Shown here: piece by piece, positions 47,503 to 55,439 of the stretch
Numbering within the stretch: position 1 is the stretch's first letter
Layout: each line of letters begins with the position of its first letter
NCBI GenBank assembly: GCA_039586815.1
Contig: JBDHJR010000007.1
Location: 79,245-143,244, forward strand
Length of the DNA stretch: 64,000 nt
Origin: WVYX01 sp039586815
Lineage (GTDB): Bacteria; Gemmatimonadota; Gemmatimonadetes; Gemmatimonadales; GWC2-71-9
Reading direction: 5' to 3'
Notes under the pieces: model-generated
Seen by the model: only the letters and a program-made list of their open reading frames with translations
What the model was told of the DNA's origin: nothing
The model's database searches: none
Position numbers and translations under genes: made by a program

Positions 47503-49118
47503 CGCCCATCCACCATGGTGCGCAGCACCCGCACCTGCTTGATGGCCTGGGGTGGGATGCGGAACAGATCGTCGGAGAGCAGCACCAGGTCTGCTACATA
47601 GCCCGGAGCCAGCTTCCCCTTCCAGTCCTCCTCGAACGCCGCCCACGCGGCGTTCACCGTGTAGGCCTCCAGCGCCTCCTGCACAGTGATGCGCTCATCC
47701 GGATACCAGCCCGCCTCGGGCTCGCCGTCCAGCGTTTGACGCGTCACCGCGGCGTAGATGCCCAGCAACGGCTCCGCGGGATACCACGCGGCGTTCGTGC
47801 CGGGCCAGTCCGACCCGAACACCAACAGGGCTCCGGCGTCCTTCAGCGAGCGGAAGGCGTATGCCCCGACCACCCTGTCGCCGATTCGGTCCTCCATCCA
47901 TCGCATGTCGTCGATTGCGTGGTACGGCTGGACCTCCGCAATGATGGCGAGCTCGCCGAACCTGGCGAAGTCGTCCGGCTCGACCACCTGCGCATGGATC
48001 ATGCGGAAACGGCGGTCCTTGGGCCCGTTTGTGCGGATCGCCTGCTCGTACATATCCAGCAGGGTGTCTACTGCCAGGTCGCCGATTGCGTGGATGTGAG
48101 GCGTGAGCCCGGAGGCGTCAGCGGACACGATGAGCTGCTCCATGTTCCCCGGCGGCGACATCATGGTGCGCCACAGGCCCCGCGTATCGGGCATATGGCG
48201 GTACGGCTCGCGGAACATCGCCGAGGAGTTCCCCATGATGCCGTCCACGAACCCCTTGAGGCCGCATATCGACAGCATCTCGTTGCCGAAGCCGGTGCGC
48301 ACGCCCACCGCCGCCAGGTCCTCCCAGTGATCCAGCGTGGGCCGCGCGCACACCCGCACCGTCAATGAGTCGCGTGCCTCGAGGTACTGGAAGATCCGCA
48401 TCGTCCCGGCGCGCGTGATGTCGTGAATCGTGGTCACCCCGTGGCGCTTGAGGTCCCACAGGCCGAGCCCGGCCTCGGCGAGCAACTGCTCGTGCGAGGC
48501 ATCTGGCATGGCCGCCCGCACCTCGCGGGCCTCCTCGGGAGTGAGGCGACCGTCGTGGCTCCCCGGGTCGATACCGGCTGCCCGCAACGCGGCGGCGTTC
48601 GCCACGTACTGCGAGCGGTCCCACTTGCTCAGCAACGCGGCGCGCTCGCCGGTGAGCGAATCGAGCAGCCCGCGGCGCGGCGACCAGGTACTCTCCAGGT
48701 CGTACGCCCCCCAATCGCCACCCACCATCCACGATCCCGGCGGCAACCGCCCGTCTGCCTCCGTCACGCGCTGCACCAGTCCGGCGTCATCGGACACGTC
48801 CAGCAGATTGACCCCGAGCAACAGCGCCCCGGCGTACTGGAAGTGGGTGTGGGTGTCGATGAATCCCGGTGTGACGAACCCGCCCCCCAGATCCTCCACG
48901 GGCGCGGTTTGACCCACCGCTTGCAGCACTTCGTTGCGCGAGCCCACCGCTACTACCCGGCCCCCGTGGACGGCCACGGCCTCGGCCCAAGGATGCTCCG
49001 AGTCGCCGGTCCAGATCCTCGCGTTCACCAACACCTGCGCCGTGCCGTCCGGCTGTTGCGCGGCGAGCGGCCCGCAGCCGAGCGCCAGCATTGCCAGCGT
49101 CACGGGAGTCCTCATCAT
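47469..49118 (-). CDS. Exported amidohydrolase (YtcJ-like)
   Basis: A 549-residue exported amidohydrolase-superfamily protein. A signal peptide (lipobox-like LGCG or cleavage PLAAQ) precedes a composite metal-binding TIM-barrel: the first metal motif is GFIDTHTHFQ, further ligands lie in PHIHAIGDLAVD, and the catalytic Asp is in VFGSDWPGT. The C-terminal beta part has GYVADLVLLSDD. The closest family pattern is YtcJ/NfdA-type (PF07969) formamide or amide hydrolases. ATG 49118 overlaps the upstream stop as ATGA. Confidence 0.88.
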   Translation of the reverse strand: MMRTPVTLAMLALGCGPLAAQQPDGTAQVLVNARIWTGDSEHPWAEAVAVHGGRVVAVGSRNEVLQAVGQTAPVEDLGGGFVTPGFIDTHTHFQYAGALLLGVNLLDVSDDAGLVQRVTEADGRLPPGSWMVGGDWGAYDLESTWSPRRGLLDSLTGERAALLSKWDRSQYVANAAALRAAGIDPGSHDGRLTPEEAREVRAAMPDASHEQLLAEAGLGLWDLKRHGVTTIHDITRAGTMRIFQYLEARDSLTVRVCARPTLDHWEDLAAVGVRTGFGNEMLSICGLKGFVDGIMGNSSAMFREPYRHMPDTRGLWRTMMSPPGNMEQLIVSADASGLTPHIHAIGDLAVDTLLDMYEQAIRTNGPKDRRFRMIHAQVVEPDDFARFGELAIIAEVQPYHAIDDMRWMEDRIGDRVVGAYAFRSLKDAGALLVFGSDWPGTNAAWYPAEPLLGIYAAVTRQTLDGEPEAGWYPDERITVQEALEAYTVNAAWAAFEEDWKGKLAPGYVADLVLLSDDLFRIPPQAIKQVRVLRTMVDGRWVYREEPPSP

Positions 49119-49639
49119 CTGGTGCCTTCGCTCTCGGGAAACGGCGGCACGGAGAGGAGCCAGAACCCCGCGAGGTCGCCACCCTGGTCGAATTCGACGA
49201 GCAGGTTATCGGCCAGCGCCACCGCCTCATGGCCGCGGCCGCCCCCCACCCGGAGATGCACCACCGACTCGTCAGGGCTGCGCTCCACGCCCAGGGGGAG
49301 ATCCACCTCTACCACGGCGATTCCCGGCTGGGACGGACGGGAAGGCACAACGAGCCGCCCTTGCTCGCCCGCGTTGGGCGGAGTGAGCCCCTCCACCGTG
49401 CTGCTGACCGGCCACACCACGATCTCGACGGCGCGCAGCGCCCCGCCCTCGAAGTCCAGCGTGATGACCGCCCCCTTGGCATCCTCGAGCTCGATGGATC
49501 CGGTGAGTCCACGCCCTGGCTCCACCCCCTGGATCACGCCCGAGAGGATCTCGGTCTCCGCATCCCACTGGAAGTCGACGCGCGGCAGCTCGCCGACGAT
49601 CGGATCGATCTTGGCTCCGTAGCCCCGTACACCCTTCAC
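49115..49639 (-). CDS. Conserved hypothetical cytoplasmic protein
   Basis: A 174-residue protein without signal or membrane helix. I do not recognise the family. It is beta-rich, with VDFQWDAETEILSGVI early and ALADNLLVEFDQGGDLAGFW late; the late segment vaguely recalls DUF2283, which is not enough to assign it. GTG 49639 overlaps the aminotransferase stop (GTGA), with AGGAGG nearby, and its own stop overlaps the amidohydrolase start (ATGA), so translation in this position is well supported. Confidence 0.65.
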   Translation of the reverse strand: MKGVRGYGAKIDPIVGELPRVDFQWDAETEILSGVIQGVEPGRGLTGSIELEDAKGAVITLDFEGGALRAVEIVVWPVSSTVEGLTPPNAGEQGRLVVPSRPSQPGIAVVEVDLPLGVERSPDESVVHLRVGGGRGHEAVALADNLLVEFDQGGDLAGFWLLSVPPFPESEGTR

Positions 49640-50847
49640 ATATCCTCCTTGGTCTCCAGCGACCGCACGAATTCCGTGATTCGCTCCAACGCCCTGCGCA
49701 GTGCCTTTTCGGAGGCCGCGTAGGACAAGCGCACCCATCGCTCGTCGCCGAACGCCTCGCCCGGCACGAGCGCCACACCCTGCTTCACCAGCAGACGCTC
49801 GCAGAACGCCGCTGCACTCGCGAGCCTCCCGTCAAAGTACCCATCTACCCTGAAGAAGAAGTAGAACGCCCCGAGCGGCTCCACGAACTCGACTCCCGGA
49901 AGCTCCCTGCGGAAGTGCGCTACCACCAGGTCGCGCCTCGCCCGGAAGGTCTCCACCATCCCGTGCACGTCCTCCTCGACCCGTTCGTCCGCCAGGGCCG
50001 CGGCGGCCGCCCACTGTGCCGGCTGCGACGCCCCGCTCGTGACGTGGGTCTGCAGCGCCGCCATCGCCCGGGCCACCTGCGGCGGCGCCACTGCTATCCC
50101 GATGCGCCACCCCGTCATGGCATAGGCCTTCCCCACTCCGGTCACCACCACGACGCGTTCCAGCAGCTCATCGGGGAGGTCGTGCACCGACGGCGCCGGA
50201 CCGGAGCCGAAGTGGATGCGGCGGTACATCTCGTCGGAGAGAACCCAGAGCCTGCGCTCCCTGGCCCACTCGAGCAGCGCCTTGATCTCCGCCCGGGTGT
50301 AGACAGCCCCGGTGGGATTCACCGGAGAGCAGAGGATGAGCCCTGCCGCGCGCGCGTCGGCCGCCTTCTCCAGCTCGTCCACGCCGACCTTGAGGCTCCA
50401 CTCCGGGTCGCCGGGCACGAGCACGGGCTGAGCCCGCGCCAGGTGCACCAGTTGCGGATACGACACCCAGGCGGGCGCAGGGATCAGCACCGTGTCGCCA
50501 CCTTCGAACAGGGTGAAGCACGCATTGAACAGCGATTGCCGGGCGCCGCTGGAAACCACGATGTGGTCGGCGTTGATGGGCCGGCCGCCGGAAAGCAGCG
50601 ATAGATGGTGCGCCGCTGCCGCCCGCAACTCGAGGATGCCTGTGTTGGGCGGATAGTGTGTCTTGCCCTGCTGGATCGCCTTGATGCCCGCCTCGGCGGG
50701 GATGCGCGGCGTGCCGAAGTCGGGCTCGCCCACCGAGAGATCGATGACATCCTCGCCCGCGGCCCGCCGGCGCTCGGCCTCCTCCTTGATCGCTACGGTC
50801 CGGGAGGCTTCCAGGTTCGCCACGTTGCGCGAGCGCTTGAACGCCAT
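49636..50847 (-). CDS. Class I pyridoxal-phosphate aminotransferase (aspartate type)
   Basis: A 403-residue fold-type I aminotransferase. The signatures are DLSVGEPDFGTP at the start, SPVNPTGAVYT with the cofactor-binding Asn, VLSDEMYRRIHF (Asp/Tyr), the Schiff-base Lys in GVGKAYAMTGWRIG, and the substrate Arg in RWVRLSYAAS. It fits the Ib aspartate/prephenate aminotransferase group. The usual Ser before the Lys motif is Gly. ATG 50847 overlaps the P1 peptidase stop by one base (TGATG). A longer frame extending to 51633 covers the P1 gene in a shadow frame and is rejected. Confidence 0.9.
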   Translation of the reverse strand: MAFKRSRNVANLEASRTVAIKEEAERRRAAGEDVIDLSVGEPDFGTPRIPAEAGIKAIQQGKTHYPPNTGILELRAAAAHHLSLLSGGRPINADHIVVSSGARQSLFNACFTLFEGGDTVLIPAPAWVSYPQLVHLARAQPVLVPGDPEWSLKVGVDELEKAADARAAGLILCSPVNPTGAVYTRAEIKALLEWARERRLWVLSDEMYRRIHFGSGPAPSVHDLPDELLERVVVVTGVGKAYAMTGWRIGIAVAPPQVARAMAALQTHVTSGASQPAQWAAAAALADERVEEDVHGMVETFRARRDLVVAHFRRELPGVEFVEPLGAFYFFFRVDGYFDGRLASAAAFCERLLVKQGVALVPGEAFGDERWVRLSYAASEKALRRALERITEFVRSLETKEDM

Positions 50848-51986
50848 CAGTGCACGACTCCGTGGGCCCGGAGGATCTCGAGGGTGGCTTCGAGTGGAAG
50901 CGCTTCCGCGGTCCCGCGATGCCCCACTACGGTGGTGGCCAGGAACAGGGAGTTGTAGATCGCCTCTTCGGTCGCCTCGGCCACGGCCTGGAACAGGGGA
51001 CTGACCTCGTCGTTGGGCAGCGGCGGCGCGGCCGCGAGGTCCGCGACCCTCACGGTGCTGAAGCCGATCACGTAGTCGCCCGAGCCGTTGGTCATCGCGG
51101 ACCCGGTCCGCGCCAGCCCCGACAGCGCCCGGCGCCCCAGCCGCTCCAGGTTGCGATGCCCCAGCGGCGCGTCCGTCGCGACCACGATCATGATGGAGCC
51201 GTCTGCCGGATCCTCGACCGGCCCCGGCTGCCCCAGCCGCTCCCTCAGATAATGGCGGCCCAGTTCCACCCCCACCGGCGCGCCAGCGATCGATAGCACG
51301 CCGCCGAAGTTGCTCTGCACCAGCACGCCCACCGTCCAGCCTCCGAGACTCTGCGGGAGCCGGCGGCTCGCGCTGCCGATCCCACCCTTCCAGCCAAACG
51401 CTCTCGTGCCGCGTCCCGCCCCCACGCTCCCCTGCTCCACAGGCCCGCCGCCGGCCGATTCGATCGCGCGCAGCACGTGCTCGGGCTCGATGGGACGCAG
51501 CCGGATATGGTTGAGGAATCCGTCGTTCGTCTCGCCCACGACGGCGTTCGCGGAGCGCACGCTCTCGTTGCCGGGGAGGCCGAGCAGATAGGTGAGCACC
51601 GCGTCTGCCGCGCGCGGCACGCACAGCGTGCACGTCAGCACGACCGGGCTCTCGAGCTCGCCCAACTCCTGCACCTGCGTGATCCCCACCAGCTTGCCGT
51701 ATCCGTTTCCCACCACGACAGCCGCCGGCACCTTGTCCTGGAAGACGTTTCCCCCGTGGGCAAGAATCGCGGTGACCCCGGTGTTGATCGAGTCACCGTG
51801 GGTGACGGTCACCTGGCCGACCCGCACGTCGGCCACGTCGGTGATTGCATTGAGCGGGCCGGGCGGCAGCACGCCGACCACGACGCCCAACTCCCGTGCC
51901 GAGCGCCGCTCCTGCCCGTCCAGCGGCATGGCCGGCGCGATCACGACGGCACCCGTCAGCAACAGCGTGAGTCGCCTGGCAATCAT
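50847..51986 (-). CDS. Exported P1-family (DmpA-like, S58) aminopeptidase
   Basis: A 379-residue Ntn-hydrolase-like peptidase. An N-terminal signal (cleavage near LDGQ) indicates export. Family motifs run in order: GPLNAITDVADVRVGQVTV, GVTAILAHGGN, VGETNDGFLN, VGVLVQSNFGG, and the autoprocessing site in TNGSGDYVIGF, where cleavage before Ser generates the active N-terminal nucleophile. Such enzymes release D- or beta-amino acids or act as L-aminopeptidases. It is the second gene in the long minus-strand run after the selenoprotein. Confidence 0.9.
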   Translation of the reverse strand: MIARRLTLLLTGAVVIAPAMPLDGQERRSARELGVVVGVLPPGPLNAITDVADVRVGQVTVTHGDSINTGVTAILAHGGNVFQDKVPAAVVVGNGYGKLVGITQVQELGELESPVVLTCTLCVPRAADAVLTYLLGLPGNESVRSANAVVGETNDGFLNHIRLRPIEPEHVLRAIESAGGGPVEQGSVGAGRGTRAFGWKGGIGSASRRLPQSLGGWTVGVLVQSNFGGVLSIAGAPVGVELGRHYLRERLGQPGPVEDPADGSIMIVVATDAPLGHRNLERLGRRALSGLARTGSAMTNGSGDYVIGFSTVRVADLAAAPPLPNDEVSPLFQAVAEATEEAIYNSLFLATTVVGHRGTAEALPLEATLEILRAHGVVH

Positions 51987-52040
51987 GGCTCCCTCCCTGC
52001 GCCAAGCTTCGGTCCCGCGCCTGACCTGTCAACGCACCCG

Positions 52041-52841
52041 TCATCCATCCTCATAGACCTCGCGCTTCCAGCGGTAGGGCAGCTCCACGATGCCGCCCGA
52101 GTCGGTGATTTCGTCGAGCGCCGCCAGCGACGCCCGCAGCACCGTACGCTGCTGCGCCGCGTGGCCCGGCTCGCCGAAGACCTGCCCCAGGCGGAACTTG
52201 ATGAGCACGTTGCGCGGGGCCGGCAGAGCCCCGGTCATGTTGCGCACCACGCTCACCGTCACGGTGGGGATACCGCGGGCCTCGATGGCGCGGGCGACCA
52301 GTCCCACGGACTGGTGGCAAGTCACTCACCCGGGCGTGGCCAGCACCAGGTCCACCCCGTCTCGCTCGAAGACCTCGGCTATCTCCCAAGCCGCTTCCCG
52401 CACCAGGTGGTTGCGCTGCTCCCCGTAGATGTGGCCCATCATGCCCACGTGCCGCGGCGCCACCTCACCCAGCTCGCCGGCCCGGGCCAGCTCGCGCAGT
52501 CGCTCGATGGGATACACGCAGTTGATGTCGCGGTCGGGGGCGCTGTGGTCGTAATAGTCGTGCGTGATGGTCAGGGCCGAGACGTCCGCATCGGCCGGAA
52601 TGACCCGGTACGAGGCGTCCCCTTCGGGATCGTCCATGTCAAAGCCCGGCTGTTCGATCAGATGAACACCCGCCGCCGTGACCATGCCGACGCGGGCCTC
52701 GGGCAGCGGGCGCCGTAGCTCTGCCAGTGGCGGCAGGGGGATCTCCGCGGTCCGCCCGCTGGTGGCGCGGGCGTACAACTCGTTGATCCAGTGCGCGCGC
52801 GTGTAGACGGCTGACTGGAGGCGATTCCACCAGCGGGCCAT
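52041..52841 (-). CDS. Selenoprotein: glycine/sarcosine/betaine reductase B-like, UGA at codon 172
   Basis: Two open stretches in the same frame, 52841-52329 and 52325-52041, are joined by TGA at 52328-52326. Read through as selenocysteine (U172), the protein has 266 residues and the motif LVLATPG-U-VTCHQSVGL, exactly where the Sec of the GrdB/PrdB-like family sits (pattern PxUPxCHQSVG). Other family motifs fit: SYRVIPADADV, DRDINCVYPIERLRELA, HVGMMGHIYG. A hairpin follows the UGA. ATG 52841 has GGAG 5 bases upstream; ATG 52904 is an alternative. In this family the stand-alone homologues are of unknown reaction. Confidence 0.78.
52297..52315 (-). promoter_or_regulatory. SECIS-like hairpin after the UGA codon
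   Basis: ACCAGUC and GACUGGU form a perfect 7-bp stem with the 5-base loop CGUGG, beginning 10 bases after the UGA. Bacterial SECIS elements are short hairpins directly downstream of the Sec codon with a GU-containing apical loop, which this has. Confidence 0.6.
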
Positions 52842-52950
52842 GAAATCTCCGGGCTTGGCGGTTCCGAGAGTGGCGCGGTGCGCGGCCTCGCTTGCACCGC
52901 GCATCAGCGCAAACTACCATCCTGGGTCTCTTTGACAATCGAGGGATCCC

Positions 52951-54279
52951 GTGTCCTGGACCTTTGCGCCGACGTTCGACGCCGGCCACCGTGCCGCGCT
53001 GGCCGGTGGGAAGAACCTGATCTACGTGTGTCCACCCGCAGGGTGGGCCGTCGTCCCGTTGCTGCAGCGGCTAGCAGAGACTCCGGATCCCGGCCTCACC
53101 ACCCTGCTCCTCGCCCCCGAACCTTCAGACGCCGCCGAGCTGGCCTCACTGGCGGCGACGGTCGAGCCACTCAGACCCGTTCACGCGGTCTCGGGGCTGG
53201 CCCGTGCCGGCCGACTCCTCAAGTCGGGAGCGGTTCGCACCCTGGTGGCCACGCCGGCCGACGCGCTCCAGCTCCTGACCCGCTCGCTGCTCAAGTTGGA
53301 GGGACTTCCCCGTGTGGCGGTGCTGTGGCCCGAGGCCCAATTCGCCCTGGGCGCGGCCCAGCCAATCGACACCGTGCTGGGGGAGTGCAGCCGGGCGCAG
53401 CGGCTCATGATCACGAGCGACGACGGCGGCGTTGCAGACTTCCTCGAGCGGCACGCGCGGCGCGCGCCCGTGGTGGGGGCTGCCCGAGCTCCGGAGCAGC
53501 CGACGGGAGGCCGGGTGCGGTACGCGTTGGTCGACAGCCAGCGCCTCTCCTGGGCGGTGCGGACCGCGCTGGACACACTCAATCCGGCGTCCGCCTGGTT
53601 GTGGGATCCCCGGCCGTCCGCCGACCAACGCTGGGCCGAGTACGACCTCGATCCCACGGTTTCGCTGGACCCCGGCTCGCCCGGCGAGCCCGTGCACTGG
53701 GCGATCGCCGCGGAGCTTCCCACGGCCGACGCCCTGGCCGGGCTGCATGACGCTGCACGCGACGTGCTGGTCCTGGCGCGGCCTTCCCAGCTCCCATATT
53801 TGGAGCGGCTCACCCGGTCGCTCGACGTGCTGCGACTCCCCTCCGAGGCCGACCGCGCCCGGGACCGAGCGGGCGCAGTGCGGACAGAGCTGCGCAGCCG
53901 CATCGAGGAAGGCGGGTTGGCGGGTGGCCTGGCCACGCTCGCGCCACTGTTCGACGAGTACGACCCCGCTCTCGTGGCGGCGGCCGCACTCCGGGCGGAT
54001 CAACCGACGGCACCCGCCCGAAAGGCCGCCGATGAGATCCCGACGTGGGCCCACGTGCACGTGAACGCCGGCCGGCGCGACCGGATTCGACCCGGCGACG
54101 TGGTAGGCGCCCTCCTCAACGCGGTGGGAGTTCCCAAGGATTCGATAGGCCGCGTGGATGTGCGCGAGAGCTTCTCGCTCGTCGAAGTGCGCGCGGAGGT
54201 GGCGGCGCGGGTGCTGACGGGATTGGACGGTGTCACGCTGCGCGGCCGCACCGTCACGGCGAGGATTGATAAGAGGTAG
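52951..54279 (+). CDS. Degenerate DEAD-box-like protein with C-terminal DbpA RNA-binding domain
   Basis: A 442-residue protein. The last ~75 residues match the DbpA RRM-like domain (HVHVNAGRRDRIRPGDVVGA, then SFSLVEVRAEVA), which in E. coli DbpA recognises hairpin 92 of 23S rRNA. The first 350 residues have helicase-like order (LIYVCPPAGWAVV, TLVATPADALQLL) but lack the Walker A GxGKT and the DEAD box; the corresponding place reads LWPEAQF. It is probably an RNA-binding protein without ATPase activity. GTG start with GAGGGAT upstream, divergent from the selenoprotein. Confidence 0.78.
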   Translation: MSWTFAPTFDAGHRAALAGGKNLIYVCPPAGWAVVPLLQRLAETPDPGLTTLLLAPEPSDAAELASLAATVEPLRPVHAVSGLARAGRLLKSGAVRTLVATPADALQLLTRSLLKLEGLPRVAVLWPEAQFALGAAQPIDTVLGECSRAQRLMITSDDGGVADFLERHARRAPVVGAARAPEQPTGGRVRYALVDSQRLSWAVRTALDTLNPASAWLWDPRPSADQRWAEYDLDPTVSLDPGSPGEPVHWAIAAELPTADALAGLHDAARDVLVLARPSQLPYLERLTRSLDVLRLPSEADRARDRAGAVRTELRSRIEEGGLAGGLATLAPLFDEYDPALVAAAALRADQPTAPARKAADEIPTWAHVHVNAGRRDRIRPGDVVGALLNAVGVPKDSIGRVDVRESFSLVEVRAEVAARVLTGLDGVTLRGRTVTARIDKR

Positions 54280-54293
54280 GGAACTACGTAAAC

Positions 54294-54323
54294 GGGCCGG
54301 GCAGCCTTTCGGCTACCCGGCCC
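54294..54323. terminator. Hairpin between convergent genes
   Basis: GGGCCGGG and CCCGGCCC enclose an AGCC-TTTC-GGCT inner hairpin. It lies between the convergent DbpA-like and HU genes and probably terminates both transcripts; no long T-tract is present. Confidence 0.65.
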
Positions 54324-54349
54324 AGGATACTCCGCTGCTCGCTAGGGCG

Positions 54350-54634
54350 CTACTTGTTGACCGCGTCCTTGAGTCCCTGTCCTGCCTTGAACGCCGGAAC
54401 AGTCGCGGCCGCAATCTGGATGGCACCGCCGGTGCGCGGATCCCGACCCGTGCGAGCCGCCCGTTTGCGCGCTACGAACGAGCCGAAGCCGGTTATCTGC
54501 ACCTTGCTGCCGGACCGCAGCTCCTTCGCGACGAGGCCGTCCTCGCCAAAGATGGCCTCCACGGCACGCCCCGCGTCCGCCTTGGACAAACCGGTCTGCG
54601 ACGATAGGGCTTCGATCAGCTCGGTCTTGTTCAC
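54350..54634 (-). CDS. hup: HU-family nucleoid DNA-binding protein
   Basis: A 94-residue histone-like protein. MNKTELIEALSSQTGLSKAD is the N-terminal dimerisation helix region, VQITGFGSFVARKRAARTGR the beta-saddle, and the arm reads RDPRTGGAIQIAAATVPAFKAG. The GTG start at 54634 has GGAGG 6 bases upstream; longer frames have no ribosome site. The residue usually proline at the tip of the DNA-intercalating arm (RNPxTG) follows Asp here, RDPRTG. It packages and bends DNA. Monocistronic, divergent from tdk. Confidence 0.93.
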   Translation of the reverse strand: MNKTELIEALSSQTGLSKADAGRAVEAIFGEDGLVAKELRSGSKVQITGFGSFVARKRAARTGRDPRTGGAIQIAAATVPAFKAGQGLKDAVNK

Positions 54635-54804
54635 CCCTATCCTCCCTGTGGATAGAATTGAAGGTAGGTACGAGTGGCGCGACGGGGCCGATCCGCCGGC
54701 CGCCAATGTCACTAAGTAAGACCCGGCACCGGATGTTGGCAAGCGCCTTGCCACCCGGCGTCCGGCGGGATACGCTCTCGACCACCCTCCAAATAAGGTG
54801 GCTG

Positions 54805-55410
54805 ATGCTGCACAGCGAGCGGCCGGGATGGATCGAAGTCATTACCGGCGTGATGTTTAGCGGCAAGAGCGAGGAACTCATCCGGCGCGTGCGCCGCGCC
54901 GTGATCGCGCGCAAGCAGGTCCAGGTCTTCAAGTCCCATCTCGACGACCGCTACGGCGGTGTCTACTCCGTGACCACCCACGACGGCATCTCGGTCGAGG
55001 GCCAACCGGTGGACTCTTCGGGCGAAATCGTGCGGCTCATCCGCCCCGAATCGGAAGTCATCGCCATAGACGAGGCCCAGTTCCTCGACCCCGATATCTC
55101 GGGGGTGTGCGCGGACCTGGCAGCTCGCGGCGTGCGTGTGATCGTCGCCGGAACCGAAACCGATTTTCGGGGCGAGCCGTTCGGCCCCATGCCGCGGCTA
55201 CTGTGCGCCGCGGAGGTCGTGGACAAGCTCCACGCCATTTGCGTCAAGTGCGGCAACCCGGCGTGTCGCAACCAGCGGCTGATCGACGGCCGGCCGGCGC
55301 GTTACGATACTCCCACCATCATGGTGGGCGGCAGCGAGAGCTATGAGGCACGCTGTCGACACTGCCATCAGGTGCCGCACGTGGACGAGGACCAGACGGA
55401 GCTGCTGTAG
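54805..55410 (+). CDS. tdk: Thymidine kinase (type II)
   Basis: A 201-residue enzyme that phosphorylates thymidine for salvage. Walker A is GVMFSGKSEE at residues 15-24, the Mg-binding Asp is in IAIDEAQF, the lasso zinc site is CVKCGNPAC plus a distal CRHC, and thymidine is bound by the YEARC region. ATG 54805 has AAGGTGG upstream; upstream in-frame codons lack a ribosome site. coaE follows 29 bases later. With deoA at 27.7 kb it suggests that thymidine salvage is active. Confidence 0.93.
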   Translation: MLHSERPGWIEVITGVMFSGKSEELIRRVRRAVIARKQVQVFKSHLDDRYGGVYSVTTHDGISVEGQPVDSSGEIVRLIRPESEVIAIDEAQFLDPDISGVCADLAARGVRVIVAGTETDFRGEPFGPMPRLLCAAEVVDKLHAICVKCGNPACRNQRLIDGRPARYDTPTIMVGGSESYEARCRHCHQVPHVDEDQTELL

Positions 55411-55439
55411 CAGCGGCCCGCCCCAACACACGACCGCCT

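Noticed and set aside
52041..52904. Two separate small genes on either side of the TGA at 52326
   Set aside because: Both halves align in one frame with a single known protein family, and the family's selenocysteine lies at exactly this TGA, so one gene is the better reading.
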